DNA of 64,000 bases from Bacillota bacterium (GCA_019423125.1 JAHZBZ010000010.1:1-64000); one strand, 5' to 3'. Shown: positions 25,175 through 36,782, counted from the first letter of the stretch. Translations and numbers: made by a program. The notes: generated by a model not told the origin, from the letters alone.

Positions 25175-26491
25175 ATGAAAGGAAAACTGAAAGACTATAT
25201 CTATCGCCCCGAGTACGAGTGCATGAGCCGCTCGGAAATGGAGAACCTGCAGAGCGAGCGCCTGAAAAAGACGGTCAAACTGGTGTACGAGAACTGCGCG
25301 CCTTACCGCGCGAAGATGGACGAGTTCAAGCTCAAGCCGTCGGACATCCGTTCCGTCTCCGACCTCGTCAAACTTCCGTTCACCGTCAAGCACGATCTGC
25401 GCGCGGCGTATCCCTTCGGATTTTATTCTGCGCCCGCGTCCGACATCGTCGAGGTGCACGCGTCCAGCGGCACGACGGGTAAACTGACCGTCGTCGGTTA
25501 CACGAAAAACGACATCGACGTCTGGTCGGAGATCGCGGCGCGTTCGCTCGCGATGGCAGGCGTGACCAAGGATTCGCTCGTGCACGTCGCCTACGGCTAC
25601 GGCCTGTTCACGGGCGGTCTGGGCGCGCATTACGGCGCGCAGAAGATCGGCGCGAGCACCGTTCCCGCGAGCGCCGGCAACACCATCCGCCAGCTCACCC
25701 TTCTGCGCGACTTCGGCGCGACGCACCTGTGCTGCACGCCCTCGTATGCGATCTTCCTCGGCACCGAGATCCAGAAAGCGGGCATGGATATCAAGGATTT
25801 CAGCCTCATCGGCGGCGCGTTCGGCGCGGAGCCGTGGACCTATCAGATGCGCGAGGAGCTCGAGCGCCTTCTCGACATCGACGCGCTGGACATCTACGGC
25901 CTCTCTGAGATCAGCGGTCCCGGCGTCTCCATGGAGTGCATGCAGAAAAACGGCTGTCATGTGCAGGAGGACCACTTCATCCCCGAGATCATCGACCCCG
26001 AGACGCTCGAACCTCTGCCTTTCGGAAGCGAGGGCGAACTCGTGTTCACGACCATCACCAAGACGGGCCAGCCGCTCATTCGTTACCGCACGCGCGACCT
26101 GTGCACCCTCTCGAACGAAAAGTGCGCCTGCGGCCGCACGACGGTCAAGATGGGCAAGGTCAAGGGCCGCTCGGACGACATGCTGATCATCCGCGGCGTC
26201 AACGTCTTCCCGTCGCAGGTGGAGGCGGCGATCATGAACGTCGCGGGCGTCTCGCCGCATTACATGATCTATGTCGACCGCATCAACAACCTCGACGTCA
26301 TGGAGATCGACATCGAGCTCGCGGGCAACATCACGCCCGACAGGGTCTCCGACATCGAATCCATCAAGAAGAAGGTGGAGACGGAAGTCAATTCGTACAT
26401 CGGCCTGAGCGCGCGCATCAAGCTCTGCGAGAGCGGTTCCATCAAGCGCAGTGAAGGCAAAGCGGTCCGCGTGATCGACAGAAGAGAATAA
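25175..26491 (+). CDS. paaK: Phenylacetate-CoA ligase-type aryl-CoA ligase, paralog 2
   Basis: A 438-residue ligase with the same motifs as paralog 1: ASSGTTGKL, IYGLSEISGPG, YRTRD, a CACG pair and KRSEGK. It opens with YIYRPEYECM, a common PaaK N-terminus. The ATG at 25175 follows GGAG (25163-25166) at 8 nt; an upstream frame extension lies inside iorB. In amino-acid fermentation such ligases may run towards aryl-acetate and ATP or activate scavenged aryl-acids; the direction cannot be read from sequence. Confidence 0.92.
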   Translation: MKGKLKDYIYRPEYECMSRSEMENLQSERLKKTVKLVYENCAPYRAKMDEFKLKPSDIRSVSDLVKLPFTVKHDLRAAYPFGFYSAPASDIVEVHASSGTTGKLTVVGYTKNDIDVWSEIAARSLAMAGVTKDSLVHVAYGYGLFTGGLGAHYGAQKIGASTVPASAGNTIRQLTLLRDFGATHLCCTPSYAIFLGTEIQKAGMDIKDFSLIGGAFGAEPWTYQMREELERLLDIDALDIYGLSEISGPGVSMECMQKNGCHVQEDHFIPEIIDPETLEPLPFGSEGELVFTTITKTGQPLIRYRTRDLCTLSNEKCACGRTTVKMGKVKGRSDDMLIIRGVNVFPSQVEAAIMNVAGVSPHYMIYVDRINNLDVMEIDIELAGNITPDRVSDIESIKKKVETEVNSYIGLSARIKLCESGSIKRSEGKAVRVIDRRE

Positions 26492-26515
26492 AACCAGGAT
26501 AAGGAGGAAAAAAAT

Positions 26516-26938
26516 ATGTTGGTCAAACAGCTTTCCGTATTCATGGAAAACCGCCCGGGCAGGCTGTATAAGCTCACCCACGCGCTGGGCAAGGAAGGGG
26601 TGGACTTCGTCACGCTGTCCATCGCCGACACCAAGGACTTCGGCATCGTGCGCTTCATCGCGCGCGACAACGAGCGCGCCTATGAGATCCTCAAAAATGC
26701 GGGCTTCACCGTCGGCATCACCGAGCTGATCGGCGTGGAGGTGGGCGACCGTCCCAACGCGCTCGCGGAGGTCGTCGCGCTCATGGAAGAGGCGGACATG
26801 AACATCGAATATCTCTATTCCTTCGTCCTCACCAACCACAACACCGCGAAGATCTTGATGCGCGTGGAGGACACCGACCGCGCCGTCGCGCTCCTCGAGG
26901 CGAAGGGCATCAAGCTCCTCTCCGAAAAGATCCTCTGA
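26516..26938 (+). CDS. Tandem ACT-domain protein of the paaK-ior cluster
   Basis: A 140-residue protein made of two ACT domains (about 1-68 and 69-140). The first begins QLSVFMENRPGRL and the second GVEVGDRPNALAEV, each the typical ligand-binding turn. ACT domains bind amino acids and regulate enzymes allosterically. This double form is often found next to PaaK/IOR genes, which suggests it senses aromatic amino acids or their oxo-acids. AAGGAGG provides its ribosome site. A strong terminator follows. Confidence 0.9.
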   Translation: MLVKQLSVFMENRPGRLYKLTHALGKEGVDFVTLSIADTKDFGIVRFIARDNERAYEILKNAGFTVGITELIGVEVGDRPNALAEVVALMEEADMNIEYLYSFVLTNHNTAKILMRVEDTDRAVALLEAKGIKLLSEKIL

Positions 26939-26949
26939 TCAGACGCATA

Positions 26950-26976
26950 GGAGCTCCCGTATGGGAGCTCCTTTTT
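26950..26976 (+). terminator. Terminator of the paaK-ior-ACT operon
   Basis: A perfect stem GGAGCTCCC (26950-26958) with GGGAGCTCC (26963-26971), loop GTAT, followed by TTTTT. Confidence 0.93.
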
Positions 26977-27018
26977 CTATACGTTTTTGTTGTTTTTGTC
27001 GAAGAAGTTTTTGACGTA

Positions 27019-27047
27019 TTGACGCAAGGCAAAAAGTGGTGTATAAT
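27019..27047 (+). promoter_or_regulatory. Promoter of GH13 gene
   Basis: -35 TTGACG (27019-27024), 17 bp, perfect -10 TATAAT (27042-27047). Confidence 0.85.
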
Positions 27048-27102
27048 TTAAAGGTCAGCCCGCGTGAGGGGCAAGCAAAATACGAAAGGCAGGAAAAGAA
27101 AA

Positions 27103-28419
27103 ATGTGGTTTGACGAAAGTACCTTTTATCAGATCTATCCGCTCGGCTATTGCGGCGCGGAGCGTGAAAACGATTTCGGGGAAGTGCGCCACCGCTTCGG
27201 CGCGGTAGAGGAGCGCATCCCTTATATCCGCGACTGCGGGTTCAATGCCGTCCTTTTTAATCCTCTGTTCGAGAGCGAGCGTCACGGCTACGATACGGTG
27301 GATTTCTTCAATGTGGACAGGCGTCTCGGCGACAATGCCGATTTCAAGGCATTGGTGAAAAAATTCCATGACGCGGGCATCCGTGTCGTGCTGGACGGCG
27401 TGTTCAACCACGTCGGGCGCAGGTTCTTCGCCTTCGAGGACGTCCGCGCGCGGCGCGAGGGGAGCGACAAGCGCGACTGGTTCAACATCAACTTCGGCGG
27501 CAACACGGGTTACAACGACGGGTTCTGGTACGAGGGCTGGGAAGGGCACCAGGAGCTTGTCAAACTCAATCTCGGCTGCGAGGGGGTCATCGACTACATC
27601 CGCCGCGCCGTCGAGTTCTGGATAGACGAGTTCGGCATCGACGGTCTCCGTCTTGACGTGAGCTATCTTCTTCCCGAATGGTTTTTCGAGTTCTTGCGCC
27701 GCACGGTGCGCATGAAACGCCCCGACTTCTTCCTGATGGGCGAGGTCATCCACAACCAGAACTTCGTCAAGAACGTGACGCCCGACCGCCTCGATTCCAT
27801 CACCAACTACGAGTGCTACAAGGGTCTCACGAGCGCGCTCAATTCGGACAACCTCTTCGAGATCGAGCATTCCCTCGAGCGCCTGTTCGGCGCGCAGCAG
27901 TGGTGCCTGTTCACGGGCAAAAACCTCTTCAATTTCGTGGACAATCACGACGTCATCCGCGCTTACACCGCATTGCAGGACAAGCGCAAGCTGCCCGCGA
28001 TGTACGCGATCCTGTACTCCATGCCGGGCATCCCCTGCGTGTATTACGGCTCGGAGTGCGGTGCGGAAGGGGACAAGTCGGACAACGACTATAAGCTTCG
28101 CCCCGCAGCGGATCAGATCGACGCGGAGAAGTGCCCCGAGCTGACCGCGCTGATCAAAAAGCTGAACGCGATCCGCCGCTCCGAAAAGGCGCTTGCATAC
28201 GGCACGTTCGAGAAAAGCGCGCTCTCCAACAAGTACATGTGCTTCAAGCGCGAGAAGGACGGCGAGCGCATCTATTGCGCCTTCAACATCTCGGACGGCG
28301 ATGTGACCGTCCGCGTGGAAGAGGCGGAGGGCACCGACCTGCTGACGGGCGAGGTGCGCAATCTCAACGACATCTATCTTCCGCCGTTTGCGGTCAAACT
28401 GTTCAAGAAAAACAACTGA
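27103..28419 (+). CDS. GH13 alpha-amylase-family glycosidase
   Basis: A 438-residue cytoplasmic enzyme (no signal peptide) of the alpha-amylase family that acts on alpha-glucans or maltodextrins. The four family regions are visible: DGVFNHVG (I), DGLRLDVSY with the nucleophile Asp (II), FLMGEVIH with the acid/base Glu (III) and FVDNHD (IV). A short C-terminal beta domain follows. ATG 27103 (MWFDES) has an AGGAAA site; the in-frame GTG at 27064 lies only about 10 bp after the predicted transcription start. Cyclomaltodextrinase, maltogenic amylase or maltodextrin glucosidase are all possible. It is monocistronic, with its own promoter and terminator. Confidence 0.9.
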   Translation: MWFDESTFYQIYPLGYCGAERENDFGEVRHRFGAVEERIPYIRDCGFNAVLFNPLFESERHGYDTVDFFNVDRRLGDNADFKALVKKFHDAGIRVVLDGVFNHVGRRFFAFEDVRARREGSDKRDWFNINFGGNTGYNDGFWYEGWEGHQELVKLNLGCEGVIDYIRRAVEFWIDEFGIDGLRLDVSYLLPEWFFEFLRRTVRMKRPDFFLMGEVIHNQNFVKNVTPDRLDSITNYECYKGLTSALNSDNLFEIEHSLERLFGAQQWCLFTGKNLFNFVDNHDVIRAYTALQDKRKLPAMYAILYSMPGIPCVYYGSECGAEGDKSDNDYKLRPAADQIDAEKCPELTALIKKLNAIRRSEKALAYGTFEKSALSNKYMCFKREKDGERIYCAFNISDGDVTVRVEEAEGTDLLTGEVRNLNDIYLPPFAVKLFKKNN

Positions 28420-28477
28420 GTTTCCGCGCTCTTTCGCGCCGCCGCGATGCGGCGGCGCGGGCGGGCGTGAGGAAGGG

Positions 28478-28503
28478 GAGAGGGCGTTTGCCCTCTCTTT
28501 TTT
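28478..28503 (+). terminator. Terminator of GH13 gene
   Basis: A stem GAGAGGGC (28478-28485) with GCCCTCTC (28490-28497), loop GTTT, followed by TTTTTT. A further GC-rich hairpin (28438-28460) precedes it. Confidence 0.9.
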
Positions 28504-28549
28504 CACGCCTCTTTTTGTGTCCGATTTTGTAGAAAATGCGTCCATTCCC

Positions 28550-28578
28550 TTGAAAAAAACCGCAATATATGGTATAAT
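28550..28578 (+). promoter_or_regulatory. Promoter of topoisomerase pair
   Basis: -35 TTGAAA (28550-28555), 17 bp, perfect -10 TATAAT (28573-28578). Confidence 0.85.
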
Positions 28579-28636
28579 GTTACCTATAATAGGGCGGTAT
28601 GTCCGCAATTTTTACAAACAGCGCAGGGAGGACAAA

Positions 28637-30604
28637 ATGGCAGGGACAAGCTACAACGCCGGCGACATAAAGATCCTGGAAGGGCTGGACGCGGTGCGCC
28701 TGCGTCCGGGCATGTACATCGGTTCCACGGGCGTGAAAGGCCTTCATCACATTCTCTGGGAGATCGTTGACAACGCGATCGACGAGGCGAGCAACGGCTT
28801 TGCGCACCGCATCGAAGTGCGCCTGTACAAGGACGGGAGCGCTTCGGTCGAGGACGACGGGCGCGGCATCCCGACGGACATCCATCCCAAGACGGGGGTC
28901 TCGGGCGTGGAAGTCGTCTTCACGCAGCTGCACGCGGGCGGCAAGTTCGACGAGCACAATTATTCCTTTTCGGGCGGCCTGCACGGTGTCGGCGCCTCGG
29001 TGACCAACGCACTTTCCGAATGGCTGCGCGTCGAGGTGTACCGCGGCACGATCTTCCGCATGTCTTTCCATTCCTTCTACGACGAAAAGAAGGAAAAACA
29101 CATGTCCGGCGTGCCCGACGAGCATCTTCGCGACACCGGCGAAAAGACGGAAAAACACGGCACGCTCGTCCGCTTCAAGCCTGACGCAACGGTGTTCGAT
29201 ACCGTCAATTTCAACTTCGATACCGTCTCCAAGCGGCTCAAAGAGCTCGCCTTTCTCAACAAAGGGCTGGAGATCAACCTCGTGGACGAGCGCGTCCCCG
29301 ACGACAAAAAGCCCATCTGTGTAAACTACAAATACGACGGCGGCCTGCACGACTTTGCCGTCTATCTCAACGAGGGCAAGACGCCGCTCTACCAGGAGCC
29401 GATCGGCTACAAGACGGAAAAGGACGGCATTCTGATCGAGTTTGCCATTCAGCACACGAGCGAATTTACCGAGAGCCTGTTCTCCTTTGTCAACAACATC
29501 CCGACCCCTGAGGGCGGCTATCACGAGACGGGCTTCCGCACGGGGCTGACCAAATGCCTCAACGACATTGCGCGCGCAACGGGCGCGCTGCGCGAAAAGG
29601 ACGCAAACCTGCTCGGCGAGGATTTCCGCGAGGGACTGACCGCCATCCTCTCCATCAAGATGAAGAACGTGCAGTTCGAAGGGCAGACCAAGACAAAGCT
29701 GGGCAACCCCGAGGCGCGCGTGCCCGTCGAGACGGCGACGATCGAAGGGCTGAACAAACTTTGTTCCGACCCCGCGCTCAAGACGGTGTTCGACGAGATC
29801 ATCAAAAAGGCGCAGAACGCGGCGAAGGTCCGCCTTGCGGCGCGGCAGGCGAAAGAGGTCGCTCGCGCCAAGAACAGCATCGAAAACCTGACCCTCGTGG
29901 GCAAGCTCGCCGCCTGCTCGGGCAAGAAACCAGAGCTCAACGAACTGTTCATCGTCGAGGGCGATTCCGCGGGCGGCACCGCAAAGCAGGCGCGCCTCCG
30001 CCAGACGCAGGCGATCCTGCCCCTGCGCGGCAAGCCGCTCAACGTCGAGAAAAAGCGGCTGGAACAGGTGCTCGCCAACGAGGAGATCCGCACCATCATC
30101 AGCGCGCTGGGCGCGGGCTACGGCAGCGATTTCTGCCTGGACGACCTCAAATTTCACAAGGTCATCATCCTCTCCGATGCGGACCAGGACGGCATGCACA
30201 TCCGCTGCATCCTCCTGACCTTCTTCTTCCGCTATATGCGCGAGCTGATCAACAACGGCAACGTGTACATCGGCATGCCGCCGCTGTACAAGGTCTATAA
30301 AAAGGATATCGTCGAATACGCCTACGACGACGAGGAACTGCAAAAGAAGATAGAGATCGTGGGCAAGGGCTATCAGATCCAGCGCTACAAAGGGCTGGGC
30401 GAGATGAGCGCCGAACAGCTTTGGGAGACGACGATGGATCCCGCGCGGCGCAACCTCATCCGCGTCAACATCGAAGACGCCGCGGAAGCGGAGCAGATGG
30501 TGACGGCGCTGATGGGCGACCGCGTGGAAGCGCGCAAGGAATTCCTTGCGCAGAACGCGAATTTCAACAAGGTCGACAGCTTCATCGACCGCGTGAACAT
30601 CTGA
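28637..30604 (+). CDS. parE: Type IIA DNA topoisomerase subunit B (ParE/GyrB)
   Basis: A 655-residue ATPase subunit. GHKL motifs are EIVDNAIDEA, DDGRGIP and GGLHGVGASVTNALS; the TOPRIM domain has EGDSAGG and DADQDGMHIR (more often DADVDGAHIR). The length is normal for ParE/GyrB. The choice of topoisomerase IV over gyrase rests on the partner gene, which lacks a clear GyrA box, and on the absence of dnaA/recF neighbours. ATG 28637 has GGGAGG (28626-28631). It is 16 bp from the partner. A second gyrase-like pair cannot be excluded. Confidence 0.85.
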   Translation: MAGTSYNAGDIKILEGLDAVRLRPGMYIGSTGVKGLHHILWEIVDNAIDEASNGFAHRIEVRLYKDGSASVEDDGRGIPTDIHPKTGVSGVEVVFTQLHAGGKFDEHNYSFSGGLHGVGASVTNALSEWLRVEVYRGTIFRMSFHSFYDEKKEKHMSGVPDEHLRDTGEKTEKHGTLVRFKPDATVFDTVNFNFDTVSKRLKELAFLNKGLEINLVDERVPDDKKPICVNYKYDGGLHDFAVYLNEGKTPLYQEPIGYKTEKDGILIEFAIQHTSEFTESLFSFVNNIPTPEGGYHETGFRTGLTKCLNDIARATGALREKDANLLGEDFREGLTAILSIKMKNVQFEGQTKTKLGNPEARVPVETATIEGLNKLCSDPALKTVFDEIIKKAQNAAKVRLAARQAKEVARAKNSIENLTLVGKLAACSGKKPELNELFIVEGDSAGGTAKQARLRQTQAILPLRGKPLNVEKKRLEQVLANEEIRTIISALGAGYGSDFCLDDLKFHKVIILSDADQDGMHIRCILLTFFFRYMRELINNGNVYIGMPPLYKVYKKDIVEYAYDDEELQKKIEIVGKGYQIQRYKGLGEMSAEQLWETTMDPARRNLIRVNIEDAAEAEQMVTALMGDRVEARKEFLAQNANFNKVDSFIDRVNI

Positions 30605-30620
30605 GCGGGAGGACACTACT

Positions 30621-33089
<2,469 letters not shown>

Positions 33090-33110
33090 CGCGCCGAAAG
33101 GGCGTAAAGG

Positions 33111-33140
33111 GCGGCGGAGCAATGCGCTTCGCCGCTTTTT
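33111..33140 (+). terminator. Terminator of parE-parC
   Basis: GCGGCGGAGC (33111-33120) pairs with the arm ending CGCCGC (33130-33135), followed by TTTTT (33136-33140), with small mismatches. Confidence 0.7.
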
Positions 33141-33148
33141 CGTTTCGG

Positions 33149-33196
33149 TTTTTGCAGAGCGTCCGACGCAGATCTGCGTCGGACGCTCTGCAAAAA
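33149..33196. repeat. Perfect 48-bp palindrome between convergent genes
   Basis: Bases 33149-33172 are the exact reverse complement of 33173-33196, with TTTTT at one end, AAAAA at the other and GATC at the centre. Neither strand has a T-run outside the stem, so it is not an ordinary terminator. It sits between the parC terminator and the terminator of the opposed GT8 operon. Confidence 0.9.
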
Positions 33197-33223
33197 AGGC
33201 GCCGCGCGAGACCGCGCGGCGCC
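33192..33223 (-). terminator. Terminator of the rqcH-GT8-GT8 unit
   Basis: An 11-bp perfect stem (33198-33208 with 33213-33223, loop AGAC). On the minus strand it is followed by TTTTTT (33197-33192), 8 bp after the GT8 stop. Confidence 0.9.
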
Positions 33224-33230
33224 TGCCGTT

Positions 33231-34067
33231 CTATTCGGAGAGGTCGTATTTTTCGGCGAGACGGTCGTACTTTTCGTACAGATCGTCGAAGCAGAAGATC
33301 TTCAGCCTCCTGTGCACCTTGTCCCGCTGCCACTGTTTTATGTTGAAACTCACGGGGATGATGAAATAAAAGTCCGTTCCCTTGCAGAAGTGCTTGACGA
33401 CGGTGTCCTCCTTGATCTTGCGCTGTTCGTTGAAGCGGTCGGGCAGGTAGAGCACCTCTCTGCCCAGCCGATTGAGCGCGGACTGGTCCAGCATGGTGAG
33501 TCTCTTTTCGTTGAGCAGCTTCCTTGCGCGTGCAAACAGATCGGTTTCGCGGATGCGCGGAATATTGAGCAAAAGCACGCCCGCATTGAAGTAATGTTTG
33601 TTGATCCAGAACCGCCCCATGTAATCCAGCGCCGCGGCAAATTCATGCCCGCTCACGTCTGTGTCATATAATTTTGCGATGTCTGCCGTCGCCATCGTGT
33701 CGATGTCGAGATAGAGGACCTTTTCGGGCACATCCGGCAAAACATCCAGGTACAGCCGTAAAAGGGTATAGGGCGTATAGATGGGGCCGCGTCCGTTTTT
33801 CCCTTCCGCGAGAGTCTCTTTGTAGAGGTCGGTCAGGTCGACGAGTTCGGCGCGGCTTTCGGGATTCTTTTCTTTGAGCACCTCGTCGAGCACGCGCATC
33901 TGATTCTCGGAAAAGGGCAGATAGGCGGGATTGAGCTCGTGCAGGTCCATGGAGAGCACGAGCACGCGCAGGGGGCGGTCGGTGTGTTTTGCGAGCGAGA
34001 GCACAGACAGCAAAAGTCCCGGAAAGATCTTTTTGTTTCCGCAGTAGCAGACGCAGACGGGCTCCAT
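33231..34067 (-). CDS. GT8-family glycosyltransferase, copy A
   Basis: A 278-residue GT-A-fold glycosyltransferase of family 8. The metal-binding DxD motif is YLDIDTM (about residue 118), preceded by TPYTLLRLYLDVLP, and a later HFCKGT-like His segment coordinates the metal. Enzymes of this type add glucose or galactose to cell-surface glycans or teichoic acids; the acceptor is unknown. No signal peptide is seen. It is closely related to the adjacent copy B, sharing CYCGN..(I/V)FPGLLLSVLSL near the start and KIFCFDDLYEK near the end, so the pair arose by tandem duplication. Confidence 0.9.
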   Translation of the reverse strand: MEPVCVCYCGNKKIFPGLLLSVLSLAKHTDRPLRVLVLSMDLHELNPAYLPFSENQMRVLDEVLKEKNPESRAELVDLTDLYKETLAEGKNGRGPIYTPYTLLRLYLDVLPDVPEKVLYLDIDTMATADIAKLYDTDVSGHEFAAALDYMGRFWINKHYFNAGVLLLNIPRIRETDLFARARKLLNEKRLTMLDQSALNRLGREVLYLPDRFNEQRKIKEDTVVKHFCKGTDFYFIIPVSFNIKQWQRDKVHRRLKIFCFDDLYEKYDRLAEKYDLSE

Positions 34068-34079
34068 TTGCCTCCTCCT

Positions 34080-34904
34080 TTATCTGAGAAAATCGTATTG
34101 TTCGGCGAGACGGTCAAACTTTTCGTACAGGTCGTCGAAGCAGAAAATTTTGAGTGTCTTATGTACCTTGTCGCGCTCCCACTGTTTGATGTTGTAGATG
34201 TGGAAAAATGGTACCCAGCGGATGCCGCGGCAGAAATGTTTGACGACGGTGTCCGCGCGCACGCCGCGCTGTTCGTTGAATCTGCGGGGCAGAAACAGCT
34301 TTTTGGTGCCGAGGCGGTGCAGTGCGGTCTGGTCGGGCATGATCATGCGCCGCGTGCGCACATATTCGCGGATGCGCTCGAACAGGCGCGTCTTCCGTAT
34401 CATGGGCAGGTTGAGAAGGAGCACTCCCGAATTGCAGTAGGTGGGGGAGATCCAGAACTTCCCCATGTGATCGAGCACCGCGCCATACTCGTATTCCGAG
34501 ATGTCGATGTCGTACAGCTCGGCAATGTCGCCCGCGCACATGGTGTCGATGTCTAGGTACACGAGCTTGTCGGGCAGACCCTCCAGCTCGTTGAGATACA
34601 GCCGCAACTGCGCGTAGGGGGTGTAATAGTTTTCGCTGTTCTTTCCGTCGGCGAGCGAGCGGCAGAACGCTTCTTTTACGTCGATCATGCACGCAGAACT
34701 TTGCGGGTTTTTCTCTTTGAGGACGCACTCCAAAAGTCCGATCTGCTCCTCGGTGAAGGGCAGAAAGGCGGGATCCTGTTCGTGCAGGTCCATCGAGAGC
34801 ACATACAGTGCGATCGGCCGTTCGGTGTGTTTGACGAGCGAGAGCACGGAAAGCAAAAGCCCCGGAAAAACGCGTCGGTTCCCGCTGTAACAGATTGAGA
34901 TCAT
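34080..34904 (-). CDS. GT8-family glycosyltransferase, copy B
   Basis: A 274-residue paralog of copy A, 12 bp upstream of it on the minus strand. The DxD motif is YLDIDTM, with TPYAQLRLYLNELEG before it and WISPTYCNSGVLLLN after it. Compared with copy A, the acceptor-side region differs (FYTPY versus YTPYT contexts), which may reflect different acceptors. It lies 70 bp downstream of rqcH and may be read from the same promoter. Confidence 0.9.
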   Translation of the reverse strand: MISICYSGNRRVFPGLLLSVLSLVKHTERPIALYVLSMDLHEQDPAFLPFTEEQIGLLECVLKEKNPQSSACMIDVKEAFCRSLADGKNSENYYTPYAQLRLYLNELEGLPDKLVYLDIDTMCAGDIAELYDIDISEYEYGAVLDHMGKFWISPTYCNSGVLLLNLPMIRKTRLFERIREYVRTRRMIMPDQTALHRLGTKKLFLPRRFNEQRGVRADTVVKHFCRGIRWVPFFHIYNIKQWERDKVHKTLKIFCFDDLYEKFDRLAEQYDFLR

Positions 34905-34974
34905 AAAGCCACTCTCTTGATGTTTTTATCCATTGTAACACATTTTACAGAACGAGGCAATCGTTTTGCCACAT

Positions 34975-36660
34975 TCAGCAGAGTTCCGCGTCTTTGTGCC
35001 GTTTGGGATCGGCGAGCACCGTCTTAAAGTCGGTATAGACGACAAACCCCGCCTTCGCCTTGGGCGGCTTTTTGACGAACCGCCTCTCGCAGTAATCCAC
35101 GGGCACCTTGTTTCCCTCCTTCGCGTCCGAAAAGCAGGCGCACACTTCGGCGGCGGCGAGCAGAACGTCGTCGGGCACCTTTCGCCCCTCGGTGCGGATG
35201 AGCACGTGCGTGCTGTGGTATTTCTGCGTGTGCAGCCAGAGGTCCGCGGGCGCCGCCTCGCGCAGGAGACGGTCGTTCTGCACGTTGTTTCTGCCCGAAA
35301 ACACCGAGAATTCCCCGAAACGGAAGGTGCGGAAGGGCAGGGCGGGCGCGGTCTTTTTGCCCTTCTTTTCGGGCGGGAGCGCGCCTGCGGCGCGCAGTTC
35401 CTCTTCGGCGCCCTGCAGATCGAGCATGTTTTCCGCGCGCGAGAGCGCGGCGAGCATGCTCAGCGTGTAGTCCAGCTCCGCCTGCGCCTCCTCTTTTTGC
35501 GGGAGCACGGCGGCGAGCGTGCGCTTTTGTTTGTTGTATTTCTTGTAGTATTTCTGCGCGTTCTGCGCGGGAGTGAGCGTCTTGTCCAGCGCGATGCGCA
35601 CGGTGCGGCATTCGGGGTCGTAGTAGTCTGTGAGCTCGCATCCCTCCATGCCCTTTCGCAGGGCGAAGATGTTTGCGGTGATCAGTTCGCCGAAGACGCG
35701 GTTTTTCTCCATGTCCGCACAGCCGAGTTCCCGCTCGAGCAGCAGCGCGAGCTTTTTCTCCTCCTTTTTTCTGCGCGAGAGGAGCACCGCCTCCAGCTTT
35801 CTCTTCTTTTCGGAAAGATCGCGCGCCGATTCGCGTTCGGTGTAATAGGCGTCGGCGGCGGCGAGCACGCTCTCTTTCGGCTCTCCGCCCTCGAAGCGGG
35901 CGTGAAAATCCTTCGCCGTGCCGTTTACGCGCTCGATCGCAGGGCGCACCTCGTCGGAGAAGATGAACCGGCAAATGCTCTCCGCCGCGGCCGAAAGGTC
36001 CTCGATCCTGCCGTCGCGCACGCCCTCGACTTGGTCTGCGAGCAGGCGGCAGGTCGGGGCGGCAAGCCCCGAGAGATTGCCGAACAGGAAGTCCGCGAGG
36101 TCCCCGCCGTTATAGGCGGAGAGCCGTTTTTCGAGCGCCGCGCGGTCGGCGGGGTTCGCCTTGTCCTGCGGCTCGGGCGGCAGATACCGCACGCCCGGAA
36201 AGAGCGCGCGCTTGAAATTCTCCTGCAGAGAGGACACCTTGAGCGCGCCCGTGATGACGCCTTCTTCTGTGAGCACGAGGTTGGAGTATTTGCCCATGAT
36301 CTCGGCAAAGAGCACCCGCCGCGCGCGGGAAAATTCTCCCGTGCAGTCGAAGGTGAAGGAGAGGATTCGCTCGAACCCTTCCTGCCGCACGCAGGTCAGC
36401 GTGGCGCCCGAGAGGTGCTTTCGCAAGAGCATGCAGAAGTTGGGCGCGACGTCGGGCGCGGCGCGGACGGTGTCGGACACGATCGCGCGCGCAAAAGATG
36501 CGTGCGTGTTGAGCACGAGTTTTCTCGTCTTTCCGCCCGCGTAGAGGAGGATGTCCGCCTCGTCCCGCGAGGGCTGTATGATCTTGTTCACCTTCCCGCC
36601 CGCGAGAAGACTGTCGAGTTCGCGGGCGATGTGGCGCAGCGTGAATGCGTCCTGCGGCAT
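34975..36660 (-). CDS. rqcH: Ribosome quality control factor RqcH (NFACT family)
   Basis: A 561-residue homologue of Rqc2/RqcH, often annotated as fibronectin-binding protein A. It binds 50S subunits with stalled peptidyl-tRNA and adds C-terminal alanine tails that mark products for ClpXP. The NFACT-N domain opens with LDSLLAGGKVNKIIQP, a coiled coil spans about 290-420, and the NFACT-R domain has GRNNVQND and DLWLHTQKYHSTHV (about 445-475). Length and architecture are complete. Its effector ClpXP is encoded 1.7 kb away on the other strand (38358-40317). Confidence 0.93.
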   Translation of the reverse strand: MPQDAFTLRHIARELDSLLAGGKVNKIIQPSRDEADILLYAGGKTRKLVLNTHASFARAIVSDTVRAAPDVAPNFCMLLRKHLSGATLTCVRQEGFERILSFTFDCTGEFSRARRVLFAEIMGKYSNLVLTEEGVITGALKVSSLQENFKRALFPGVRYLPPEPQDKANPADRAALEKRLSAYNGGDLADFLFGNLSGLAAPTCRLLADQVEGVRDGRIEDLSAAAESICRFIFSDEVRPAIERVNGTAKDFHARFEGGEPKESVLAAADAYYTERESARDLSEKKRKLEAVLLSRRKKEEKKLALLLERELGCADMEKNRVFGELITANIFALRKGMEGCELTDYYDPECRTVRIALDKTLTPAQNAQKYYKKYNKQKRTLAAVLPQKEEAQAELDYTLSMLAALSRAENMLDLQGAEEELRAAGALPPEKKGKKTAPALPFRTFRFGEFSVFSGRNNVQNDRLLREAAPADLWLHTQKYHSTHVLIRTEGRKVPDDVLLAAAEVCACFSDAKEGNKVPVDYCERRFVKKPPKAKAGFVVYTDFKTVLADPKRHKDAELC

Positions 36661-36754
36661 GATTGCGCTCCTTCGGGCGCCGTCGGCGCCCGTATTATTC
36701 CTTTACAGTATACAGGAAAAGAGAAAAAAAGTAAATCAGTTGAGCAAAAACGCT

Positions 36755-36782
36755 TTTCAAAATGTGCACTTTGTGCTAAAAT
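36755..36782 (+). promoter_or_regulatory. Probable promoter of tig-clpP-clpX
   Basis: -35 TTTCAA (36755-36760), 16 bp, -10 TAAAAT (36777-36782). Moderate fit to sigma-A. Confidence 0.5.
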
